Source of the DNA: Gnetum montanum
Lineage: Eukaryota; Streptophyta; Gnetopsida; Gnetales; Gnetaceae
NCBI GenBank assembly: GCA_015680685.1
Contig: MNCI01036526.1
Span: forward strand, 101,011-165,010
Length of the DNA stretch: 64,000 nucleotides
Direction of reading: 5' to 3'
Position numbers and translations under genes: made by a program. The notes beneath the pieces are model-generated. The model did no database searches. It worked only from the letters and a program-made list of their open reading frames with translations, and was not told the DNA's origin. Of the stretch, positions 46,701-56,474 are shown in pieces (the stretch's first letter is position 1; each line of letters starts with the position of its first letter).

Positions 46701-47271
46701 TTGGGACGACTACGATGTTAGATACCCAATCTGAGTAGTCGACTGCATGGATGAAACCAGCCTGATATAGCTTAGTGATCTCATCATGCATGGCTAGCGT
46801 GATCTCTGGCTTGATTTTTTGTACCTTTTGCCTAACTGCTTTAATCTGCGGGTCTAAGATTATGTTATGCTGGATTAACCTGGGATCTAGTCCTGGCATA
46901 TCTTCATATGACCATGCAAATACTATGATGTTGTCTTGCAGGACCTGTTTTATAGAATTGTGCATTTTTTGGTCTAGTAAAGAACTGCCTTTAAGCATTT
47001 TGGCCGCACCCTTATGTGTAACTATAGAAACCTCATTGAGGGGGTCTTCGGTTATGTCCCCAGCCTCTAGGTCTAGCATGCGCATCGACTGTTCTGGCCA
47101 TTCTGGGGACGTTTCTGACGCGGCTATGGTTATGTCGTTCAAAGGGGGGTTAATTTCTACTAGCGTTGGGTTGAATTGCCTAACTACCCTCTCGTATGGG
47201 CCTGTCAAACTTAGAGGTGCTAAAAATGTTGCGTCCATTTGTGAATTGCCCTGCAAAATCGCCAAATGCAT
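43772..47271 (-). pseudogene. Pol: RT - RNase H - second RNase H - integrase
   Basis: RT runs from about 46,960 to 46,050, with the catalytic YVDD at 46,369-46,380 and fingers segment FPLPSIDQLVDTTAGHALLS. RNase H is at about 46,050-45,570. The second RNase H has all four acidic residues (DGAS near 45,480, the Glu in AKHEGLL, GDSMLI, ADALA). The integrase zinc finger (VHEGLCGGH, then CQRH) spans about 44,830-44,680. The DDE core is preserved: GLDIID, TDNGPQF, and Glu in GQAEATNK with exactly 35 residues between the second Asp and the Glu. A C-terminal domain ends at 43,772. Defects: TAA at about 46,517 in place of a Gln codon, a frameshift near 45,040, and two TAG codons near 44,920 and 44,743. 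Start chosen at 47,271; a splice acceptor (TTTTGCAG, exon from 47,250) lies just inside it. Confidence 0.92.
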
Positions 47272-47663
47272 AACTGATTAGGAGAAAGCATGACGTGATA
47301 TTGTCGAACGTGGAAAGCTAACAGAATTTTGAATATTGTAAACAGGCTGTAATTAATGCTACCCGATTACGAGACGATAAGATGTGGTAGTTTAATGTCA
47401 TTTCAAACAGTGGCGCATGCGATATCTGCCGCATTAATACTTTGATTTTTGGGTTCTGTTTTAGGAAATTCCCGCTAAAATCGAATATCAAGTCGGTGAT
47501 TCTCGCATATAAGTAAGTGGTTTTTGGTGAGAACGAGCTACTAGTTGTCGTGAATTCGAATTCTTAGCTGTTGCTGAGAGAGAGGAGAAGGAGCAGAAGA
47601 TTGGAGCGTGTAGTTTGTAAAGATTCGAAGAAGTGAAGCTGCAAAAGTTCTGAGGCTATTGCA
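47272..47663. promoter_or_regulatory. Divergent interval between pol and the opposite-strand gene
   Basis: 392 bp without a supported frame, separating the pol start (minus) from the opposite-strand start codon (plus). Contains the TATA-like element at 47,507-47,513. A promoter role is inferred from its position and from the same arrangement in element A. Confidence 0.45.
47507..47513 (+). promoter_or_regulatory. TATA-like box of opposite-strand gene
   Basis: ATATAAG in CTCGCATATAAGTAAG, 157 bp before ATG 47,664. The element A counterpart lies 172 bp before its start. Confidence 0.45.
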
Positions 47664-50600
47664 ATGGCACCTAAAATCAAAAGGAAGAATGCAAAATTGG
47701 CCAAAATCGATGAGGTGCAAGGACATCTAGAGCGCGTTTCGCAGGCGGTGGTTGAAGTGCGTGACCCTATGCGTTTGAACGAGTAGGCTATTCCTTGCAT
47801 GCTTATGTTGTTTTAGTGTCTATTTTTGGTACTATTTCTTGCGTAAATGCGGATTTCAAATTATGGACCTTAGGTTAAGGCGAGGGTTTGATGGGGTTGC
47901 ATCTATCGCCATTGTCAGGGACAAACCTTGTGCTGTTGCAAGGGTTTGGGCGATTTCGGTATGGATAACTAGGTGTAGTTTGTAGGTTTTCTGTATTAGT
48001 CATGCAAATGTAAATCTAGACGTTGATTTATGTATTGGGTTTTCTATACAGCGTTACGTTAAAGCCTATTCTGATTGTCTTAGATATTGTTGGAGTTTTG
48101 TGTTGGATAAACCCCATCATCCCCAATGTCCCTCCCTCGCAAACGCGGCTGCACAGGAAGGCCATATTGTTTCGGAGGGGTGCGCTAGAGTTTCTGTAGT
48201 TCTTACTGCACAACTACAATGTCATTGTATGGTCTAATTTGTCCGGCGATATTGCCGGTGCCATTCTGGAGCACCTCCTGGTGGGTTCTACACAAGGGAT
48301 CCTGGCTTTCCTGATAGACGGAGTCATCGACACTGGTCATCCCGAGAACCGAGAACTTAGCGCCCGAGGTTTGAGTTATTTAGGCTGGATCTAGGAGATG
48401 GCACAGTTCAGTTGCTATCATGCATATAACACTCTGTTCATGGCCCATCATGTCTCGACCTACTTCCAGAACCCACTAGGCACCGTGTACTACTCAGGCA
48501 GGTAAGCAATTTTGTTGGCTGTATTGTTACATGTCTATTGTCTAAGTTTTGGAAAGCATAAGGTAAATCTATGTGGTATGGTGCAGGTTTTTCATTCATG
48601 AGAACAGGTTAGTAGGGGATGGTGATACGTTGTCATGGACTGAAATGGCAATAAAGGCGTTCACCTCAACTAACAACGTACGCACCGGTGTGATGGGGCA
48701 GATTGGCTTTGACATGCGTGATTACCCCACCCGTTATGCTGACTCTTTTGCGAATTGCCAGAAACTCGGGTGGCAACATGATGACTAGACCCTGGATCCA
48801 CCCCTTACTGTTGAGAACGTGCAGAGGAACCTTCCGCCTTTTCCTTTGCCATTTGGATCTGGTAAGACTATTGCGTATTCTATTGTTGCGTGGTGTAGTT
48901 GTGCATTGTAAGCGTTGCATAACATGGGTTTTTGTTTGACCTGTGTTTCACGCTGTTTAGTCAGGGAATCCCGAGAGATTACCTTTACAATTTCCGGCCG
49001 TGAGGCGAATACCGTTCTCTTCCGCTACAGCGACATCAAGGAGACAGAACGCTGGCTTGGCCACGCGGCGGCCCCGGTCGCAGTAGTCTCCAAGATACAG
49101 GAAGCGAGGCTAATGCATTTATTTTTAGCCACAACCCCTGATGTTCCCGCGAGTGAAATGTTGACCCTGGTCAATTCCTTCAACGAGAAGGCTGAGTGTT
49201 TTTGCACGCGCGTGCATAACGTGCATGTAAGTATTGATATTGACGCTGAGCTCTTAGAGGATCTTTTTGGTGTCCCCTCTGATGGCCTTCCCATAAATGA
49301 GAATGCGAAGAGGAGTCTCGACTACCAGGAATGGCTGGAGGAGTGGGTAAAAGTCCTGAAGGAGACTAAAGGGTTTCCTTGTGAAAGATTCGAACTGGGC
49401 ATCGCCAAGACAATTTATCCCCTTTTCTAGGCCCAGGCCTTCCCCAAAACACTCTCATAAGGAAAGTTCTTTTCTATAGAACAGACCCATATTATGCGGG
49501 AGGTCCTGGAAGAAGGGACCCAGTTCAATTGGGAAAGCTATTTTGCTAAGGGACTGCGCAATGAGATGGTCAAGCTTCCCAAGAAGCTTGAGTCCCGTTT
49601 CAATGTGCATTACGCCTTCTACATAGCTTGCCTTTGGCGTTTTGTTGAGTTTTTGGTCGTCCGAAGGGATGGGGTCTGGGTGCAACAAGACCGAGACCAA
49701 CTATCCAAACCTTGGATTACGCATATCCTCGGCACTACCCGTGGGCAGGATCTGCTGGAAGGCATCAGGGAGTCACTGTCTATAACGACCAAAGGGTTGG
49801 TGGTGCCTCAAGTGTGAGGCATCGACAGTGTAAGCGGGATAATGCCTACTTACACTGGTGATGCCTCATGAGGGAAATGCCTGGCGGAAGAAATTGTAGA
49901 ACCTACAGCTCGGCGTAAAAGGCTCCAAATAGCTGAGGCTTCTGCGGAGCCTGGGAGCAGCACAGGTCAAACTATGGTGGTCAGAGTTCAGCGAAGTAAG
50001 CCTTAGCCTAGTAAGCATGAAGGAGATGTATTGAAAACTGTATTATGAAATGTTTACTTAGTATATTTGGACTGATATATTAAACGTATTGTGATATGAC
50101 TAGTGAAAATTACAGAGCAGCTGACCCCTGAAACAGGGGCAATGGTATTAAGTCGTGGGGAAGGGGCCTTAGTTTTAGAAGGAGAGGCCCCAGCTATTAG
50201 TGTGAGCCGTGCACAAACCCCTGTGCATGAGGAGGCCCCAGCTACTGGAACCAGCGATGCACAGACTCATGTGCGTGAAGAGGAAAAGGAGGCGGAAGAC
50301 GTTGGCAAAGTCGCCACTGTCATCGGAAGAGGTAATAAACGTGTTAGAAATTTGTGCAGAATTCTATTAATAATTAAAGTTTCTAACTTGATTACGCTAT
50401 AGGAGAAGAGGATGTATCCACGTCCATCGCTGTGAGCAGAGCATGGAGAGACTTTCCTGACAAGTTTGCCTTCATGGAAGGCGTTGTCAGTGATATGATC
50501 AAGCGCCTCGAGCGCGTCGAACCTGGAGCTGGTATGTTACGGCTGTAATGAGTTTGTGATATTATACAATGGTAATGTGTCACCAATATTCATGATTTTT

Positions 50601-51744
50601 TTTTCTGTTAGGAGCTTGCCTCCGATGGGATCCCACGGAGCCCGTTGATTTGGACACAGTGGAGCCTCCATCTGATGGGGCAACCGTGCCACATCACATT
50701 TATGAGGAAATGTGTAAATGTGTGTTATGCTCGACACGCTCCTTATGGGAGAGTAGGGGCGTAAATGAAAATCTATGGAAAAGGCTGCAGAGGTCAGAGC
50801 AGAGGATTAAGTCGCTGACCAAAGAGGTCGGAGACCTGAGATCACGGTGAGAATTCCTATAGGTGCGGGAGATGGGTGATGAAGACTGGCGTACCGCTGT
50901 TATCGACTACTCCATTTATTGGACCGCCATCAAAAATAGCGTGTGAACCAGTCGGGCGTTGATAGAGCAGTGGATGCAGATAGAGCTCCTAGCTCAGAAA
51001 AGCCAGGATTGGAGGGACTATTGTGCAAGCGTGCAAGAGTGGGGGCAGAAGGAAAAGGACCATAAACATCTGTATAAGCAAGAAAGCATCACTTATCGTA
51101 AACTTTATCGTAATTCTGCCCTCAAGGCTCAATCCCTGGAAGTTTTCGTGGACGTCATCGGAGCCTCAGAAGCCTTCAAGAAGTTCGAAGAGCAGGTGAC
51201 TGTAAGTGCGTCCTCGGAAAGGGAGATGAATCTCCCTAGGGGGTAGACAACAGTCCCTATATTCTTCCCAGATCCACCTTGCTGTACTAGCATAGAGAAA
51301 GGGAAGGTGAAGGCTGGAGCTACCTTGGGAGATGATGTGTGTTCTGATCTGATCGAGGATGAAATCATGGAGTGCCTGTGGGCCGGCCTGGACAAGCTTC
51401 TCTTTGCTGCGGAAGCAGGGCCATCGCAAGTAAGTTCCTGCATGACTAAGTCTACATTTTCTAATTATGTTATTAAGTCTTGGTCTTGCTAACATGTTTT
51501 CTATATCTAGGTACCAACAGAGGACAAAGGAGATGAGCAAGCTAAGGAGCCAACACAAGAGGTAGAACGCAACAATGAAGAGCATCCTCCAATGGAGCCG
51601 ATACCAGAGCAGGGACCTCATGAAGAGGGGATTCCTCATGAAGAAATACTTCCTAGGAGAGAAGGCCCACTAGAGGACGATTTATTGGGACTGGAGCCAG
51701 ACTTAAGAGATACTAGTGACAGCGGCGTCAGAGGAGATGCGTAA
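47664..51744 (+). pseudogene. Eight-exon gene on the strand opposite to gag-pol; function unknown
   Basis: Exon model: 47,664-47,782; 48,052-48,501; 48,587-48,861; 48,961-49,995; 50,116-50,331; 50,403-50,531; 50,612-51,429; 51,511-51,744. All introns are GT-AG, all phases agree, and the sum is 3,276 nt (1,092 codons with stop). About eleven in-frame TAG/TGA/TAA codons interrupt it, but no frameshift. Exon 1 is basic (MAPKIKRKNAKLAKID). Exon 2 has VIVWSNLSGDIAGAILEHLL. Exon 4 has the largest globular part (SIDIDAELLEDLFGVPSDGL, FYIACLWRFVEFLVVRR), possibly a distant 'putative plant transposon protein' fold (inference). Exon 7 is coiled-coil-like (LQRSEQRIKSLTKEVGDL; EAFKKFEEQVTV). Exon 8 is acidic and Pro-rich. 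It ends about 190 bp before the hairpin array that separates it from the converging protease. Conserved copies: 1,219-5,742 and 59,985-60,899. Confidence 0.75.
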
Positions 51745-51939
51745 TTGTGATTTACGCATGGATTTATTGATTGTTGCTAACAATGATACTGGGATGACTG
51801 AAAGACTAGCGATAAGATTTTGTGACAATTTTAAGTATTATATATTTTTTGTCTTTGTGTCTTTTGCGTTTTTATCTGCAAAGCATAAGTGTAGTTGTTA
51901 ACGGTTTTTCCTAAGTTAAGGTATGACGGGGTGGAATTA

Positions 51940-52067
51940 CTAGTTTTAGGCCATTGCAGGCCGTCATGAGCATTTGCATAATTTGGAAGCTAGTTTTAGG
52001 CCATTGCGGGCCATGGTTAGTTTTAGGCCATTGCGGGCCACAACTAGTTTAAGGCCATTGCGGGCCT
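51940..52067. repeat. Hairpin repeats between converging genes, GGCC type
   Basis: Four units with core CTAGTTTTAGGCCATTGCGGGCC; each can fold GGCC on GGCC. They lie between the end of the opposite-strand gene (51,744) and the end of the protease frame (52,300, minus). Same location in element A (783-1,010) and B (61,092-61,195). Confidence 0.85.
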
Positions 52068-52299
52068 ACTACGTAATACAAAGAACGTAAATGGTGGTAG
52101 TGGATATAATCCAGCGTAATTACGCTAAAATGATGTAAAAGCATGGATAGCATACGTGAAAGAAGCGGAATGACGTAAGAAATGACTAGCGTAAAAACCG
52201 AAAGCGAATGTAGCGTAAAAATGTATGAAGTAAAACAAACTGCTAAGTGTAAGCCGCAAGAACGTGTAAAGATGTGATGATGCATGAAAAGGCCATTGT
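52068..52299. other. Spacer with repeated GCGTAA words
   Basis: At least five GCGTAA or TTACGC words (for example GCGTAATTACGC, TAGCGTAAAAACC, GTAGCGTAAAAATG). The matching stretch of element B (61,196-61,407) has the same words. No frame supported. Confidence 0.55.
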
Positions 52300-55200
52300 T
52301 CAAACATTAATACGCAACTATCTCTTAATGGACTTTACGTTGAGCATTGCGTAAGGGCGGGGGGACTTATGATTTGACTCCTCTACGCTGCCGTCTAGAA
52401 ATGGCAGGTTGGCCCAGGCGAGACTGTCGTCATTGATGTTAGTTTGTTGAGAGATTTGGAGATGGGTTTGATCATCTGAGGCTTCTATCTCCAAACCCCG
52501 TTCTTCCCCAATGTTGTTGATAGTTCTGGGGGTGGTTTCATTGCCGAATATCACAACCTCCCCTCCTGCGTAAGGTAGGTGTATTTCTTGATGTATCGAA
52601 GATGAAACCACCCTCAACTGGGGTAACTAGGACCTCCCTAGGATCAAGTTGAAGCTAGGCATCTCCTCAATGACTAAGAATGTGACATCCGTTGGGAATT
52701 GCTTCCCTCCCACAAACTCGATACACACCATCCCCTTGACTTGAACCCTTGCTCCATTGAACGACTTTACGCAAGTTGTCATCTTGGGAATGATCTAGTT
52801 GACCAGACCCAACCTATCCACGATGGGATAAGGAATGACGTTTGCAGTGGCGCCGTCTTCCACATGTACTCTCCGGATCAGGTACTGACCGACCCGAATA
52901 GTGATGAACATGGGTTCAATGGTCACTTGACCTTTCTCAGGGTCATCTTTGATGGACTCATCATGAAAGGTTAGTGAGGTGGGTTTGGGTTGCTCAACTT
53001 CGGAAGGAAACATGACCGCGTGGATCGCTTCGTCCTCCGCTAGTAGGCTTTCATCCACAGGTATGGATGTCAGCATACGGACCATAGCCTCACGGTGTTT
53101 TTGGGATGTCATAAGCAGGTCATAGAGGCTCAGCGTTGTATTTTTTTGTTTTAAAGCCTATTTAACCTGCGTAAACACATCGAGGAGGTCCTTCTCTTGG
53201 CTAGGTTGTTTACCTCCCTTGTCCTCTTTCATCCGACCCAAGAGACGGATCTCTCAAGGTAGGACAGTGTCGGTCGAAGGGTTGTCCTCTTTCTTGCCAA
53301 GAGAAGGTGGCTGTGTTTCTATGCCTTTATCCTATTTCTGAGGCAGAGATGAAGGCATAGAGGCCAGGGGCCTAGGCTTAGGAAAGCCAAGCATAGAATG
53401 GTCTTTTGTTACATGAACAGGTATGTCCTCTCCCTTTCACTTGGGAGACGATGGTTGTCTGTTCTGGTTAGAGGTCTGCCCCTGCGTGAGAGGAGCAGCC
53501 TGTGGTTTTGGCACCCTAATAATGAAGGGCATCCTAGGCATGGGCGCGGATGAAGCCGTAGCTTGTCTGATGCTGCGTGACTGAGGGTGTATTTGAGAAG
53601 GTGCCCGTATAATGAAAGGTGGCCTGGAGACACCACTAGCTACCAATGAAATGGTTACCCCCCTTTGTGAGTTGGCAAGCACATGCAAAACAAAAGGCTA
53701 TTTTGACGGTCCTCTCCTCTCACTGTTTGTACTCACCACATTGATTGTATAAGGAGCGTCATTTGCATTCAACAGGTCCTTATATACATGCAATGTTTGG
53801 TTTTCTGNGCCCCCCTTTGTGAGTTGGCAAGCACATGCAAAACAAAAGGCTATTTTGACGGTCCTCTCCTCTCACTGTCTGTACTCACCACATTGATTGT
53901 ATAAGGAGCGTCATTTGCATTCAACAGGACCTTATATACATGCAATGTTTGGTTTTCTGGGCATGTCAGGTTACTACTGTCTAACTTGAGTAAACCATCA
54001 TCCAGCATACGTTGAATGTCATCTTTCAACACCCAGCAGTAATCCGTATCGTGACCACACAGCTGGTGGTAGTCACAGAAATGGTCCAGCCTGAAAGATC
54101 TCGGAACTAGTGGTTCGTTAGGTAAGGCTAAAGAAGGGTTCTTTAGTAGTTCACAATGACGTCTGTGACGCTTCAGAGCTTCCTCGGACGCCTTCTTAGG
54201 TTGAATGTGCCCTTTCCCTAACAGTTGTTTCAACAGTTCTGAATGCTTTTACAGGTAGGGCCGTGTACTTTGAGCGATCTTTATGCTCAAAGTTTGGTTT
54301 TGGCTGGGGGGCCTTTTCAGGAGCTGCCGTGCCTTGGCTGGTTCCTGCACCAATCATAGCCTCAGGAGGTGCTGTAGGTGCCTTCTTGTTCTTGTTCTTT
54401 GCGCCTTCAGCTAGCACAGCCACTGTCGTTGTTGTCGCTTTACCTTTATCCTTAGCCTTGTTGTGTGCAGTCCTGTAGGAAACATATGCTGGGTCTTTGT
54501 TGGCCTCCGTAGCATCTTGGCTTGAGTGAAGGCTTGATGTAAAGAGTTGGGGGAAAGATAGTACAACTTTGACTTAATAAATTCATTAACTGCTCCTTTG
54601 AATATAGCCAGTAGATGTGAATCCACGATCAGCTCACGGATTTCATTCAAGGTAGCATTCCAACGCTGTATGGACCTCTGGACTGGTTCGAGCGGGTCTT
54701 GTTTCACCCCCATAAGCTGATCCAACATGAATTCAAGCTTTAAGTTGTATTTAAAGCGGGTCACGAATTATGTCAGCAGCTCTTCTAAAGTTGAGATGGA
54801 AGAGCGTGGGAGGGCTCGGTACCAGTCTAGAGCTTTCCCTATCAACGACATAGCAAAGACGTGGATGATCGTGTGTGGCCACTGTTGTAACAACAAGGAT
54901 TCAGATCTAAAGGTGACCAAGTGAGCATTGGGATCCCCCTCCCCATTATACTTGGTAAAATGAGGCAAGGACATCCCTGTTGGCAACAACAACATAGGGA
55001 CCGCTAAGCTGATAGGATCATCTTGGTAAAAATCCATGATCTATACCGTGTCTGACCCAGCAGCCTTAAGACGCCTAACCTCCTCGGTGAGGGTTTGAAT
55101 CAGTAGAAAAGCTTGATCCAAACCCGTTGCTGGAGGTGCCTGTGCAGGAGGAGAAGGGGGCTGACCTAGAAAAGCCATGCCAGGCAGGGAAAACAGTGGA

Positions 55201-56231
55201 ATGGTTTGGCTGGTAGATGGTGGGGCGGGCATCCTTGCAGCCAGGGGGGCCTGTGAAGACCACCACCCACCAGTTTGGGAAGAGAGGTTAGTCGCCATTT
55301 GCTATGCGGGATAAGGATGAGGATATTGCGGAACCATCGGCAGAATATGTGTTGCGGGGGCCATCGAGGGTTGCACACCATATACTGCGAACTGGTTGTG
55401 TTGTGCCGCGGGGTAAGTCCACTGACTCACGGCAGGCTCGTCGACAGGTATTTATGGCTGCACAACAGCGGTGATCTACCAGGTTGGAGGGGGCGGCAGC
55501 GACAAATTTTGGATCAGATGAGTTGTGGACATGATTTGGGGTTGGATTTGCAGAATGAAATGGGGCGCGGTGGTCGCTAGAACCACCGCCAGAATGCTGA
55601 GTACACGCGGCGATGAAACCGCCCCCATGTGGTTGTGGGGTATTTGCATTTGCAACCCAGATGGCTGTGCAGTGGCTTGTGGAATGATAGGGAAATGCGT
55701 CTGCGTGGTCATGGTTGGGTTAAGAGGAGCGGCCTCTCCATTGAAAGGAAACAAGGAATTTACATACATGTGGGGGCTCAGAGTATGGAACGAATGTTCT
55801 GACTGGGCTGCTAATTCATCCTCTTCCTCCTCCCCATTTTGGGGCTCCAGCGTAGCCCGTGAAGCTTGGCCCTTGGCCATGACCAACTGTGTTATAATTT
55901 CATGTTGATGTTCGGTCAAAGGGATAATGTCATAGGCTGTTGGAGTGAAATCATGACCTCCTCGATGAATCATCTCAAAGTTTCTTTTTGCTTTGATCTC
56001 GGCTCGGCTAAGAGCAAGCTTTGCCTGGATCTTAACATAGATGAAGTTGTATTCTTCATGGGTCATGACCATGAAAACAGGGTCTTTGCCTTGCAATCTC
56101 AATGACCTACGCGATGGTCCCTGCGGTCCCGCTGCACCAAGAGCAAGTCTGGTGACAGCGATAGGGTTCATAGATGTAGCACCCACATCAGCGGCGACCA
56201 TGACGGTTGTGGTTGTGTATACGGAATCCAT
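52300..56231 (-). pseudogene. Gag-protease of the 17.4-kb element
   Basis: Start ATG 56,231 (MDSVYTTTTVMVAADVG). An N-terminal region of about 390 residues is Pro/Gln-rich. The gag domain (HFTKYNGEGDPNAHLVTFRS, then KLYYLSPNSLHQAF) spans about 54,980-54,530. A zinc-knuckle variant C-x2-H-x4-H-x4-C (CDYHQLCGHDTDYC) is at 54,078-54,037. A linker with repeated PFIIRAP-like words (53,630-53,510) precedes the protease, whose active-site segment VEDGATANV is near 52,860; it ends TGA at 52,300. Breaks: stops near 55,475, 55,300, 55,040, 54,766 and 52,635, small frameshifts near 54,510 and 54,240, and a 152-bp duplication with an N at 53,808 that is probably an assembly artefact. Gag forms the particle; the protease matures it. 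Confidence 0.88.
53658..53959. repeat. 150-bp direct duplication around an N
   Basis: 53,658-53,807 and 53,810-53,959 are identical except at two positions; the single N is at 53,808. Removing 152 bp restores the gag-protease frame. Confidence 0.9.
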
Positions 56232-56450
56232 TGATCGAGTGGATTAGCTGTGAAAAATGATCGGATCTAGTAAGCGGCTGACAAAAAGATCAAAAATAGG
56301 CTTTCTACCCTGCAGGATTCCAGAGAAATCGTTCTCGTGATCGATCTACACCACGCGATTTGTCGTAAACTTCCCTAGATGTATTATGTTTACGGTTTTG
56401 GGTATAAATTGCTAACACGGCTACCCAAAAAAATACGGATCAGAGCCTAG
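56232..56450 (-). other. 5' leader of the 17.4-kb element
   Basis: About 220 bp between the primer site and the gag start. No supported frame; would hold packaging signals by analogy. Confidence 0.5.
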
Positions 56451-56468
56451 GCCCTCCTTCTAGCGCCA
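56451..56468 (-). other. Primer binding site
   Basis: Minus-strand TGGCGCTAGAAGGAGGGC, six bases after the LTR end. It starts TGG, as expected for pairing with a tRNA CCA end. I cannot name the tRNA with confidence; it differs from the Athila tRNA-Asp site. Confidence 0.65.
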
Positions 56469-56474
56469 GAAAAC

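Noticed and set aside
46775-47281. 168-codon plus-strand frame opposite RT
   Set aside because: Shadow of the RT coding sequence, which is clearly conserved on the minus strand.
50848-50866. Very short intron in exon 7 of the opposite-strand gene (GTGAGAATTCCTATAG)
   Set aside because: Too short for splicing; element B reads through the same place as coding sequence (SRYEFLQA).
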